This document shows positions 18,505 to 27,471 of a stretch of 64,000 nucleotides of DNA, piece by piece. The notes under the pieces are model-generated. The model was not told where the DNA came from. It was given only the letters and a program-made list of their open reading frames with translations, and did not search any database. Source of the stretch: Flavobacterium ajazii (GTDB taxonomy: Bacteria; Bacteroidota; Bacteroidia; Flavobacteriales; Flavobacteriaceae). Numbering within the stretch: the first letter of the stretch is position 1; each line of letters begins with the position of its first letter. The DNA lies in the NCBI RefSeq assembly GCF_010614725.1, contig NZ_JAAEHL010000001.1:558001-622000 (forward strand), read 5' to 3'. The position numbers were made by a program, and so were the translations under genes.

Positions 18505-18605
18505 TGGGCGTATCCCTACGGGTCGGGCTATCCGTTTCAAGTCCTCGCCCGCTCGTTCCTCGCAGCTGTGGGCTTTCCTTTTCTATCCCTTACGCGAACG
18601 GTTTC
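18505..18605. repeat. GC-rich intergenic element of the Flavobacteriia type
   Basis: The stretch is much richer in G+C than its surroundings. On the minus strand it runs GCGTAAGGGATAGAAAAGG ... AGCCCGACCC ... ATACGCCC, a pattern I recall as a common intergenic repeat in Flavobacteriia genomes. Its centre carries a GCCC/GGGC stem. It lies directly after the GH43 stop and may act as its terminator. The plus-strand ORF across it has no family features. Confidence 0.55.
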
Positions 18606-18630
18606 AAAAGAAGTTACGGTAACACTATTT

Positions 18631-20367
18631 TCAGAAATGATTCTTCGAAGTATACATCCCCAAATACGTCCCAACAAAACCACCAGCCTCTTTTGTACTC
18701 AAAATAGATCCGTCAGCATCTTTTGTCAATAAATTCCAATCCCCTTTTTCTGTTGTTTTATAATAGAAACTATACCATCTTCCGTTTCCTTCTATTTTAA
18801 TAAACAATGATTTATCAGTATCTAAAAGTTCTTTTTTAGAAATAACTTCCGAATTACCGCTATTGATTTTAGCAGCTGTACGTTCTACAAAAACCTCAGG
18901 TTTATTGTCAGAATTCAATCGCTTTCCGATCAAAAAATAATGTTTTTCATTCTGAAAAGCAGTCAAACCTGCAACCTGTAGATTATCTTTTGGCGTAAAT
19001 TCAAATTTTACTGAAGCTTCAAATTTTAAATGCTGCTGTCTTCTTCCTATAAAAGAAAAATTGGTTTCAGTATGAATCGATTCTGATCCTGGTCTGATTA
19101 ACAATTTTCCATTAATCAGCTCGTACCATTTTTCTTTTGGTGTTCTGATAAAATTCCACTTTAAATCTAATTCACTGGAATTAAAATCATCTTTCGAAAC
19201 GAAATTTCCGTTTAAAGATTCTGCCTTAGTTTTTGAAACCGGCAGGTTCGGACGTTGATGAATCATTGGAATCGGTTGGTTTCCTCCCACAATTTCCGGC
19301 CAGTCATTTTTCCATTCTACAGGCATCATAAAAGTTTCTCTTCCTGTATTGTATAAATCCTCTCCGTAAGGTCTGCATCCTAAAAACACAGCCCACCAGT
19401 CTCCGTTTGGCAATTCTACAAAATCAGCGTGACCTGTTGTGGAAACTTCATTTTTACGATTTGCATCTAAATGTGACTGTGTTAAAATCGGATTACCGGC
19501 ATAGCTTTCATAAGGCCCGTAAATGCTTTTGCTTCTAAAAACGACTTCCGAATGATTAAAACCGGTTCCTCCCTGTGCACAAATCATATAATAAAATCCG
19601 CCCTTTTTGATTACATGCGGACCTTCAATCCAGACCGGTTTTTTCAACAAATCTGTTCCTCCGTTAATCACTAATTTAGGCTCAGTAACCGTTTTTTGTT
19701 TTTCTAAATCATATTCCAGCATATAAATAGCCCTATGGCCATCGTGAAGCGAAACATTATTGGGCGGAGGACCATTATGTGTAATGTAAACTTTTCCGTC
19801 TTCATCAAAGAAAATATCCGGATCAATTCCGTTAACCTGTGGAAGTACAATCGGATTTGACCATGGTCCGGCTGGGTTTTTAGCAGTAACAATAAAGTTA
19901 CCAACACCGCTCACATTAGTACAAATTACATAAAATATTCCTTTATGATATCGGATAGTTGGTGCATACATCCCGCCTGACAAACGTGAATTCCCAAAAT
20001 CAGCCTGTTCAGGACGATTGATAATATTGCCTATCTGTTTCCAGTTTACCAAATCAGTACTTTCAAAAATTGGTAACCCAGGAAAATAACAAAACGAAGA
20101 ATTGACCAGATAAAATTTATTTCCAACCCTGCAAATAGTTGGATCTGGATAAAACCCTGTCAATATCGGATTTAGATATTCATTGTCTGATTTTACAATA
20201 TTGGTATAAGCATCATCTTTTCCTTTATACTCAAACCAGTCAAATGAAGCATAATCGGCATAAACAACCGATTGTGATTTTTGTGAAATTTTTTTGCATG
20301 AATAAATAGAAACCAATAAAACAGCTCCAATTATAAGTTTAAGATATATAGTTTCTTTTTTAAACAT
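18631..20367 (-). CDS. Lipoprotein GH43 beta-xylosidase/arabinofuranosidase
   Basis: The ATG at 20365-20367 gives 578 residues with lipobox Cys24; a GTG two codons upstream is also possible. The five-bladed GH43 domain has base Asp75 in GFYPDPTI, pKa-modulating Asp182 in GIDPDIF and acid Glu248 in VWIEGPHV. The C-terminal region (about 385-575) is a concanavalin-like beta-sandwich of the GH43 C-terminal type. Enzymes of this layout release xylose or arabinose from xylo-oligosaccharides. As a lipoprotein it probably works in the periplasm or on the outer membrane. It is the last gene of the GPH symporter operon (37 bp after the preceding GH43). Confidence 0.9.
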   Translation of the reverse strand: MFKKETIYLKLIIGAVLLVSIYSCKKISQKSQSVVYADYASFDWFEYKGKDDAYTNIVKSDNEYLNPILTGFYPDPTICRVGNKFYLVNSSFCYFPGLPIFESTDLVNWKQIGNIINRPEQADFGNSRLSGGMYAPTIRYHKGIFYVICTNVSGVGNFIVTAKNPAGPWSNPIVLPQVNGIDPDIFFDEDGKVYITHNGPPPNNVSLHDGHRAIYMLEYDLEKQKTVTEPKLVINGGTDLLKKPVWIEGPHVIKKGGFYYMICAQGGTGFNHSEVVFRSKSIYGPYESYAGNPILTQSHLDANRKNEVSTTGHADFVELPNGDWWAVFLGCRPYGEDLYNTGRETFMMPVEWKNDWPEIVGGNQPIPMIHQRPNLPVSKTKAESLNGNFVSKDDFNSSELDLKWNFIRTPKEKWYELINGKLLIRPGSESIHTETNFSFIGRRQQHLKFEASVKFEFTPKDNLQVAGLTAFQNEKHYFLIGKRLNSDNKPEVFVERTAAKINSGNSEVISKKELLDTDKSLFIKIEGNGRWYSFYYKTTEKGDWNLLTKDADGSILSTKEAGGFVGTYLGMYTSKNHF

Positions 20368-20404
20368 ACTCACTAAATATTCAATTAAAATCTGACGAAA
20401 TTAT

Positions 20405-21430
20405 TTATTCTTCTTTTCCATAAGGATCAATCGTATTGATTGAACCATCTTCATTATATGTGATTTCAGTAACTTTTATCGATCTCAAATGCGTAACACC
20501 TTTTGAAAGACTCGAATCATGATAAAAAAGATACCACTTTCCTTCTACCTCACAGATAGAATGATGAGAAGTCCAGCCAATTACCGGGTTTAAAATTCGT
20601 CCCTGATACGTAAACGGTCCATAAGGACTGTCACCGATGGCATAACAAATAAAATGTGTATCTCCAGTAGAATATGAAAAATAATACTTACCATTATATG
20701 TATGTATCCATGGACCTTCAAAAAAGCGCTGCTCATTATTCCCTGCCAATAAAACATCACCATTTTTGTCCAAAATTTTAATTTCTCTTGGAACTTCAGC
20801 AAATTGTTTCATGTCATCACTCAATAATGCTACGATAGGTCCTAATGCCGGTTCGTTTTTATGTGGCTCTTCGTTATCTTCAGAAAATTGATTATTTCTG
20901 TATTTTTGAAGCTGACCGCCCCAAATACCTCCAAAATAGAGATAAAATTTTCCGTCATTGTCCTCAAAAACAGCCGGATCAATAGAATAGCTTCCCTTAA
21001 TTGCTTCGGGTTCTGCCATAAACGGTCCTGTTGGCGAATCACTAATCGCTACACCGATCTGAAAAATTCCGTCTGCACGTTTTGCCGGAAAATACAAATA
21101 GTACTTACCATTTTTACAGGCGGCATCAGGAGCCCACATTTGTTTCTCGGCCCATTTTACATCTTTTACATGCAGAGCAAGTCCGTTATCGACTACTTCA
21201 GATTCTATATTTTCCATAGAAAACACATGGTAATCTTCCATTCCGAAATGATCTCCATTGTCATTAAACGGAATTCCCGCATCAATGTCATGTGATGGAT
21301 AAATATAAATTTTGCCGTTGAATACATGTGCTGATGGATCGGCTGTATACATGTGTTTTACTAAAGGCTGTGATATCGCTGTTTTGTCTATCGTTTCAAA
21401 ATTAATTTGTTCAATGCTATCTTCAGGCAT
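20405..21430 (-). CDS. Cytoplasmic GH43 beta-xylosidase-like enzyme
   Basis: A 341-residue GH43 catalytic domain without a signal peptide. Catalytic residues are Asp31 in TADPSAHVF, Asp151 in SIDPAVF and Glu238 in FFEGPW; the WAPDAACKNGKYYLYFPA block is typical of the short single-domain GH43 group in xylan loci. It probably cuts xylobiose or other short oligosaccharides that enter by the adjacent symporter (28 bp away), giving xylose to XylA. The start is the ATG at 21430; no better upstream start is seen. Family certain, exact linkage inferred. Confidence 0.88.
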   Translation of the reverse strand: MPEDSIEQINFETIDKTAISQPLVKHMYTADPSAHVFNGKIYIYPSHDIDAGIPFNDNGDHFGMEDYHVFSMENIESEVVDNGLALHVKDVKWAEKQMWAPDAACKNGKYYLYFPAKRADGIFQIGVAISDSPTGPFMAEPEAIKGSYSIDPAVFEDNDGKFYLYFGGIWGGQLQKYRNNQFSEDNEEPHKNEPALGPIVALLSDDMKQFAEVPREIKILDKNGDVLLAGNNEQRFFEGPWIHTYNGKYYFSYSTGDTHFICYAIGDSPYGPFTYQGRILNPVIGWTSHHSICEVEGKWYLFYHDSSLSKGVTHLRSIKVTEITYNEDGSINTIDPYGKEE

Positions 21431-21458
21431 AGTCGTATTTTGTTTTAATGATAATAAT

Positions 21459-22892
21459 TTATGCTCTTCTTTCTTTTAAATCACTTTCTATCTGCACTTC
21501 CATTTTCTTGTCAATTTCATAGAAAAACAACAATCCGCCACCGATCAAAAAAGGTATTGCAGGAAAGACACTTACCAGTAATTTGATTCCGTTAATGGCA
21601 ATATCACTTTGTGAAGCGGCATTTGGTACATAATCAAAGTGCCCCAAAAGAGACGTAGTCAAAGCACCACCAATACTCAATCCGGCTTTTAGCCCCACCA
21701 TCATTGCAGAAAATATAATTGCGGTAGCACGGCGGTTGTTTTTCCACTCCGAATAATCTGCCACATCAGCAATCATCGCCCAAAGAAGCGGAATTGTGAT
21801 GCCATAGAAAAAACCGTGAAAAATTTGAGAAAAAAACATCAGTCCAACAGCAGTTGGCGATAAGAAATAAAAAGCAATTATAAATAAGGTCGAAATAAAA
21901 AGAAATAATCCGAAAACGTTTCTTTTACCGTATTTGTCAGCGAATCTTTTTGATAATGTAATTCCAACTATCATAAAAATAATTCCGCCGGCATTAAACA
22001 ATCCAAAGCCAGCAGAAACAGGATCGTCTCCAAAAGTGTTTAAACCTATACTAGAAAGAAAATCTAAAATTGGCTGAATAAAAACAGCTAATTCATCTTT
22101 GTTTACGTAGTTTTCAAAATAATATACATACGAGCCGCCCTTCATTGCCAGTGTTACAAACACAAGGAGAGTAAGCGTCAGCATGATAATCCATGGTTTG
22201 TTTTTTATCAGATCGCTTAAATCTTCCTTTACGCTTGATTTTTGTTCCGGCTTTGGTACAATGCGTTCTTTGGTCGTCAGAAAAGTAATCAATAACATAA
22301 TGGTTCCGATAATTGCGAGTGCTGTCATCACTTTTTCTATTCCTATCGCTTTGTCTCCATTTCCGGCACTTTTGATAATTCCAAGCATAAAAACCTGTAC
22401 AAAAAACTGCGCAAACATTACAGCTACAAATCGATATGCCGACATACTGTTTCGCTCGCCCATATCCCCTGTTATAACGCCACTTAAAGCAGAATAAGGC
22501 AAATTATTGGCTGCATACAACAATAACAATAATGAATAAGTTATCACAGCATAAATTACTTTTCCCTGATACGAGAATCCAGGCGTTGTAAAAGCCAAAA
22601 GTGCAATAATGCCCAAAGGAACTGATGTCCACAAAATCCAGGGACGAAATTTACCCCATTTGGTATTCGTTCTGTCTGCCAATGCTCCAATAACAGGATT
22701 GAAAATAAAAGCAGCGATTAAACCCACAACCAACATAATTATGGAGGAATGCGCTGGTGATAAACCGTAAATATCGGTATAAAAATAAGCCAGATATGTC
22801 ATCAATGTCTGAAAAACTAAGTTAGCAGCCAGATCTCCAAGGCTATATCCTATTTTTTCTTTAATGGATAATTTTTGAGAAGATAAATTCAT
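21459..22892 (-). CDS. GPH-family sugar:cation symporter (xyloside transporter)
   Basis: A 477-residue inner-membrane protein with about 12 hydrophobic segments. The N-terminus KEKIGYSLGDLAANLVFQ and the loop GALADRTNTKWGKFRPWILW are signatures of the glycoside-pentoside-hexuronide:cation symporter family. A second loop, SKRFADKYGKRN, mirrors the first between the two halves. It would import xylo-oligosaccharides or xylose from the periplasm. It heads an operon with two GH43 enzymes, and its upstream region carries the shared xylan operator. Confidence 0.92.
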   Translation of the reverse strand: MNLSSQKLSIKEKIGYSLGDLAANLVFQTLMTYLAYFYTDIYGLSPAHSSIIMLVVGLIAAFIFNPVIGALADRTNTKWGKFRPWILWTSVPLGIIALLAFTTPGFSYQGKVIYAVITYSLLLLLYAANNLPYSALSGVITGDMGERNSMSAYRFVAVMFAQFFVQVFMLGIIKSAGNGDKAIGIEKVMTALAIIGTIMLLITFLTTKERIVPKPEQKSSVKEDLSDLIKNKPWIIMLTLTLLVFVTLAMKGGSYVYYFENYVNKDELAVFIQPILDFLSSIGLNTFGDDPVSAGFGLFNAGGIIFMIVGITLSKRFADKYGKRNVFGLFLFISTLFIIAFYFLSPTAVGLMFFSQIFHGFFYGITIPLLWAMIADVADYSEWKNNRRATAIIFSAMMVGLKAGLSIGGALTTSLLGHFDYVPNAASQSDIAINGIKLLVSVFPAIPFLIGGGLLFFYEIDKKMEVQIESDLKERRA

Positions 22893-23011
22893 TATTCTAA
22901 TCGTGGTTAGTTAGGTTAGTTATATTTAGTAAATTATATTGTTTTATTTTTTTGGCATTAAATATTATCAGTTATAAAGTCTTATGTTAAAAAACTAAGA
23001 AAAATAACAAA

Positions 23012-23025
23012 ACAATCGGTTGTGT
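23012..23025. promoter_or_regulatory. LacI-type palindromic operator, copy 2 (upstream of the GPH symporter)
   Basis: The plus strand reads ACAATCGGTTGTGT, centred 126 bp upstream of the symporter start codon. It differs from copy 1 by one base, and that change makes the dyad more symmetric (ACAA / TTGT). No clear -7 box was found near it. Confidence 0.65.
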
Positions 23026-23128
23026 AAAATTATAAAAAAAAGTATAGCAACCAAATTTAGTTTGCCTTATTACCGCTTTATTTCAAAAATTTAATATTCT
23101 GAAATCTAAGCTTTTATAGTAAGATCGA

Positions 23129-24229
23129 TTATTTCTTTAAATCAATCAGGGCATCGTATGCTTTTTTAGGCTGAAGCTGAGTATCAAATAATAAAGGATA
23201 ATTGGTTCTTCCTTTTATTGGCCAGTCATTCAACCATGATTGACCGTCATAAGTTCCCCAAAATGTCACTCTGCTAATCTTATCTTTATGCTTCAAAAAT
23301 AATTTAAAAATATCCGAATAGCGCTGAGCCAATTTTTGCTGAACAGCTTCAGGAAGACCATCGGGATATGGATTCATTTTGGCACTTCCTTCAAATTTCT
23401 GATTGATTTCAGCACCTTTTAAATCCCAGGGATTTGGCAAAACAGTAATGTCCAGTTCTGTGAAAGCTACTTTAAGACCCAATTCAGAATAAGCTAAAAT
23501 CGTTTTTTCAATTTCTTCTAATGAAGGTCCTTCCAGACTCCAGTGTCCCTGAATCCCTACTCCATCTACTTTTCCGCCATGCTCACGAATGTATTTTACC
23601 AATCTTAAAGCACCTTCTCTTTTTTTCGGCTCTTCAATATTGTAATCGTTGTAATATAATTGAGCTTTAGGATCTGCTTTTTCTGCCAGTTTAAAAGCGT
23701 CTGCAAGATAGCTCTCGCCAAGTGTATTCAAAAAAACTGATTTTCTTAAGGTTCCGTCATCGTTCAAAGCTTCATTGACTACGTCCCAGGAATCAATCTT
23801 TCCTTTATATTTAGAAACAATCGTACTGATATGATCTTTCATAAACGCTTTCATTTCAGTACTATCCTTAATTTCGCTCATCCATGGTGCCAACTGACTG
23901 TGCCATATCAAAGTATGTCCATGAATAAACATTTTATTTTTTTCGCCAAACGCCACAAATTTATCAGCTAAAGCAAAATCATACTTGTCTTTTTGAGGAT
24001 GCATATACATTGATTTCATGATATTCTCGGCTGTAATTGCATTAAACTCTTTTCGAATAATTGCATCAGCTTTTGTATCTTTTTCTTCAATCTGGTCAGC
24101 ATTTAAAGCCGTTCCTATATAAAAATCTTTTTTATAAGAATCTGCCAAAGAAGCAACTGCCTTTTTTGACGTACAATTTACAAACAGCACTGCTGTGACT
24201 GCCAGTAAATAAGGACTGATTAGTTTCAT
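23129..24229 (-). CDS. GH10 endo-beta-1,4-xylanase lipoprotein
   Basis: A 366-residue lipoprotein (Cys19) made of one uninterrupted GH10 barrel. Motifs are ENIMKSMYMHP, GHTLIWHSQLAPW, acid/base Glu153 in DVVNEA, YNDYNIE, GIQGHW, and nucleophile Glu258 in FTELDI. Unlike the GH10 in the susCD operon it has no binding module, so it most likely works in the periplasm on imported oligosaccharides. It is 176 bp after the GH67 gene and probably cotranscribed with it, giving a pair that removes glucuronosyl groups and then cuts the chain. Confidence 0.94.
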   Translation of the reverse strand: MKLISPYLLAVTAVLFVNCTSKKAVASLADSYKKDFYIGTALNADQIEEKDTKADAIIRKEFNAITAENIMKSMYMHPQKDKYDFALADKFVAFGEKNKMFIHGHTLIWHSQLAPWMSEIKDSTEMKAFMKDHISTIVSKYKGKIDSWDVVNEALNDDGTLRKSVFLNTLGESYLADAFKLAEKADPKAQLYYNDYNIEEPKKREGALRLVKYIREHGGKVDGVGIQGHWSLEGPSLEEIEKTILAYSELGLKVAFTELDITVLPNPWDLKGAEINQKFEGSAKMNPYPDGLPEAVQQKLAQRYSDIFKLFLKHKDKISRVTFWGTYDGQSWLNDWPIKGRTNYPLLFDTQLQPKKAYDALIDLKK

Positions 24230-24280
24230 TATTTTGTGATATTTTAGGTTAATAAGTTAGTCAAAAGTTTAAAAGTCAAA

Positions 24281-24310
24281 AGTCAAAAGAAGCAAAGTCA
24301 AAAGAAGCAA
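24281..24310. repeat. Short tandem repeat between GH67 and GH10
   Basis: Two exact copies of AGTCAAAAGAAGCAA (24281-24295 and 24296-24310), flanked on the left by AAAAGTC heptads from about 24258. The tract lies in the leader of the GH10 gene. No coding potential is seen. Confidence 0.8.
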
Positions 24311-24405
24311 AGTCATCAATAACTACTGAAGACAAGTTCTATACATCGTTTTGTTTCATTTTAAAATATGACATTATGCTATTATTAATTAGTTTTTAAA
24401 TTGGA

Positions 24406-26556
24406 TCAATTACCCGGAGCAAACGGAAACTTTAGTGATTTAAAATACTCTAATGTTTCCGTTGGCTTTTCTACTCCTTTTGGTAATTCTTTACCTGAAA
24501 ATTGCTGAAAATATAACAAACAGGCATCGCGCCACCATTTTGCTTCTTTATACTGAATATTCAATAACATTTCAACTTCCTTAAATCGTTCTGCATCAAG
24601 ATAAGGTTTCGTTTTATTCCATGTATTCTGCATTTCTTTTACCTGATCAACACCTTCCTGATATTTAAGCGCCATTCCGTTCCAGAGCGTCTGCCCGTTT
24701 TTTAATTTATAATCCCAAGAAACATGATGAAACCATAATAAATCTTTTTCAGGGCATGTTTCTGTGTTATCAAAAATTTTCTCAACCTCTGAGGCATACT
24801 GTGCTGTCGCATTTGTACCTGTTTTTGACCGGTCGAAACCAATTCCGTTTTTATCTGCTTTATGATAGTACACCGGATTCCATTCGGGTCTGGACAAGTT
24901 TGAAACCCAAGGACCCGGACCGTAATGATGTCCCGTATCCATAATATGATGCAAACCAAGAGGCGTCATATAATTTACGACTGCTTCACGTGACTGAAGC
25001 ATCATTTCCTTAACCGGTTTGATAAAATTTTCATTATTTGAAAAAGTGCATCGCAGCCATTCATCTGCAATAGTTTCTGAATCCAGATAAGGATCCCAGG
25101 CCAGTCTTCCGAAACCATACCAATTTGCCTGAGCAAAAGGGTGTCCTGTCCAGTTTAAATCGTTGCCAATATTGGAAACTCCTGCAATTCCGGTAAGTTT
25201 ATGATGATCCAAAGTACCGTCAACCACTTTTGCAACTAATGAACCTTTTCCTTTTTGATACGTATCTGACTCTAAAACTTCCTGATATAATTTAGGCAGG
25301 TAAACTAAATGTGTGCTAAAACCCAAATATTCCTGTGTAATTTGAAATTCCATCATTAAAGGTGTTTTCGGCATTGCTCCAAATAAAGGATGAAAAGGTT
25401 CTCTAGGCTGAAAATCAATCGCTCCATTTTTTACCTGAACGATTACGTTATCTTTGAATTTTCCGTCATACGGTTGGAATTCGGCATAAGCTTGTTTCGC
25501 ACGGTCATTTGCATCATGTTCAGAATATACAAAAGCCCTCCACATTATCACGCCTCCAAAAGGAGCTACGGCATCAGCCAGCATATTGGCACCGTCAACA
25601 TGATCTCTTCCGTAATTTTGCGGTCCCGGCTGTCCTTCTGAATTCGCCTTTATCAAAAATCCTCCAAAATCCGGAATTCGTTTATAAATTTCAGCAGCTT
25701 TATTTTTCCACCAATTAGCCACATCAGCATCTTTTGGATCTGCCGTTTTCAATCCTCCAATTTCGATTGGTGCCGAAAAACGCGCTGTTAGATAGACTTT
25801 TATTCCGTACGGCCTGAATACATTTGCCAGAGCTTCAACTTTCTCTAAATATTGAGGTGTTAAGATCAGGGCATTTGCGTTTACATTAGTCAAAACCGTT
25901 CCGTTGATGCCTACAGAAGCATTTGCACGCGCATAATCAATATAACGCTGATCAATAAAATCAGGGAGTTTTTGCCAGTTCCACAAAGAGAAACCTGCAT
26001 AACCGCGCTCAACTGTTCTGTCCAGATTATCCCAGTGATTTAGAATTCGAATATTTGCTTTTGGGGCATCAGCGATATTCAAATTATCGATTGTTTTATT
26101 CGTCTGAAGCAGTCTCAAAAAATTATAAACACCATACAAAACTCCAATATCATTTTTTCCGGTAATAAGTATGTGCTTTTTATTTTTTAGTGAAATGGAT
26201 TTGATTATAAATCCTTCTTCGCTTATTTTATTAAAATCAGAGCCAGCAACTTTTTGAATTTCGGAACTTAATGAGGTTTTAGAACCTATAATAATTTTAT
26301 TCTCTCCTTTGATTTCTGAAAAAACCTCCGGTTTGTTTTCTAACATATGAAAAATCCCGGTTTCTAACTCTTTTATTGAAATCTTTAAAGTTTCAGAATT
26401 TCCCAAAGAAACAATTCCCTGTAATTTATTTCTATATTCTGAAGCCAGCCCAGTGTTGGTTATTTTATCATATTGAAGCCATAATTTATAATCCTTTTGT
26501 GCTGTTGCAGAAAAGGAAACTATAAATGCAAGGAAAATTAATCGTAATGAAATCAT
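24406..26556 (-). CDS. aguA: GH67 alpha-glucuronidase
   Basis: A 716-residue protein with a signal peptide ending near SATAQ. GH67 signatures are clear: LNHWDNLD near 173, GYAGFSLW, the acid Glu307 in KANSEGQPGP, Asp381 in NGAIDFQ and Glu409 in ITQEYLG; their spacing (74 and 28) agrees with the known catalytic triad of the Cellvibrio enzyme. It removes 4-O-methyl-glucuronic acid from the non-reducing end of xylo-oligosaccharides, so the substrate of the locus is glucuronoxylan. It heads a two-gene block with GH10 and has the shared operator 132 bp upstream. Confidence 0.96.
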   Translation of the reverse strand: MISLRLIFLAFIVSFSATAQKDYKLWLQYDKITNTGLASEYRNKLQGIVSLGNSETLKISIKELETGIFHMLENKPEVFSEIKGENKIIIGSKTSLSSEIQKVAGSDFNKISEEGFIIKSISLKNKKHILITGKNDIGVLYGVYNFLRLLQTNKTIDNLNIADAPKANIRILNHWDNLDRTVERGYAGFSLWNWQKLPDFIDQRYIDYARANASVGINGTVLTNVNANALILTPQYLEKVEALANVFRPYGIKVYLTARFSAPIEIGGLKTADPKDADVANWWKNKAAEIYKRIPDFGGFLIKANSEGQPGPQNYGRDHVDGANMLADAVAPFGGVIMWRAFVYSEHDANDRAKQAYAEFQPYDGKFKDNVIVQVKNGAIDFQPREPFHPLFGAMPKTPLMMEFQITQEYLGFSTHLVYLPKLYQEVLESDTYQKGKGSLVAKVVDGTLDHHKLTGIAGVSNIGNDLNWTGHPFAQANWYGFGRLAWDPYLDSETIADEWLRCTFSNNENFIKPVKEMMLQSREAVVNYMTPLGLHHIMDTGHHYGPGPWVSNLSRPEWNPVYYHKADKNGIGFDRSKTGTNATAQYASEVEKIFDNTETCPEKDLLWFHHVSWDYKLKNGQTLWNGMALKYQEGVDQVKEMQNTWNKTKPYLDAERFKEVEMLLNIQYKEAKWWRDACLLYFQQFSGKELPKGVEKPTETLEYFKSLKFPFAPGN

Positions 26557-26681
26557 CTTTTACTAAGTTATTCTTTTTTTAAACATTCGATTAAATTATG
26601 AAACGCATATTTTATACATGAATAATAGATTTATTAAAATTTTATTCTAAAAAATACATTATCACAAATAAAACAACAAAA

Positions 26682-26695
26682 ACAATCGGTTGCGT
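26682..26695. promoter_or_regulatory. LacI-type palindromic operator, copy 3 (upstream of GH67)
   Basis: The plus strand reads ACAATCGGTTGCGT, identical to copy 1, centred 132 bp upstream of the GH67 start codon. The flanks AAAACAA.. and ..GTAAAA are shared with copy 2. Confidence 0.65.
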
Positions 26696-26748
26696 AAAAA
26701 TATAATATTGTAACTAAAGAAAAAAATTAAAACTGATTTTTTTAGAAA

Positions 26749-27471
26749 TTATTTTCCGGTTAATGAGTTTAATGAATTGGAAACGGCTGAATTATAAAGC
26801 CTTCCTATGGGCAGTTGTTTGTCTTTTACCTGAACTATATTTCCATTAAAACTTACAATTTTACTTATAGCAACTAAAAAAGAACGATGTATTCTGCAAA
26901 ATAATCCTTCAGGCAGCTTCTCCTCCATTTCTGAGATAGACTGATAGGTTTTATAGCTATTTGTTTCAGTGTAAATCATTAAATAATTTCCCTGTGATTC
27001 AAAATAGTCAATTTCATCCAAAAAGAGTTTCAGCATTTTTCGTTCGCATTTTACGAAAATGAATGGGTTTTCTGATTCCGTCTTTTTTGTAAGCAGCACT
27101 ATTTCATTTAGTTCCCTCATTTTACTGTACTTATTTATCGCTTTTGCAAAACGTTCATAAGAAATTGGTTTTAAAATATAATCGACCGCATCTAATTCAA
27201 AACCTTCAACAGCATATTCGGTATAGGCGGTTGTAAAAATGATTTCCGTTTCGGGAGGTATATTCCGTGCAAATTCAATTCCTGATTTTCCCGGCAGGTT
27301 TATATCCAAAAATATAAGATCGATTTTTTGTGATTTCAAAATATTTTGTGCCCCTGAAACACTGCTGAATTTTCCCTTTAACTCTAAAAAATCAAATTTT
27401 GCGATGTGAAGCTCTAATAATATAGAAGCTGGTAATTCATCTTCGATTATAATACAATTAATGGCTGCCAT
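26749..27471 (-). CDS. LytTR-family response regulator
   Basis: A 240-residue regulator: receiver domain with phospho-acceptor Asp56 in IFLDINLPG, Thr80-Thr81 and Lys101 in DYILKP, then a LytTR DNA-binding domain (about 135-238) with the motif FCRIHRSFLVAISKI. Its start overlaps the end of the kinase gene by 14 nt, so translation is coupled. It likely controls the divergent GH13 operon; a direct repeat of the LytTR type lies between them. Confidence 0.93.
   Translation of the reverse strand: MAAINCIIIEDELPASILLELHIAKFDFLELKGKFSSVSGAQNILKSQKIDLIFLDINLPGKSGIEFARNIPPETEIIFTTAYTEYAVEGFELDAVDYILKPISYERFAKAINKYSKMRELNEIVLLTKKTESENPFIFVKCERKMLKLFLDEIDYFESQGNYLMIYTETNSYKTYQSISEMEEKLPEGLFCRIHRSFLVAISKIVSFNGNIVQVKDKQLPIGRLYNSAVSNSLNSLTGK

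Noticed and set aside
18504..18707. Plus-strand ORF of 67 codons over the GC-rich repeat
   Set aside because: Its composition (Ser, Pro, Arg rich) follows the repeat and it runs into the end of the GH43 gene on the other strand.
20861..21295. Plus-strand ORF of 144 codons
   Set aside because: It is antisense to the GH43 gene at 20405-21430, which has complete catalytic motifs; the antisense frame shows no family features.
24258..24315. CRISPR-like array
   Set aside because: The repeats are short, contiguous and without spacers, and there are no cas genes.
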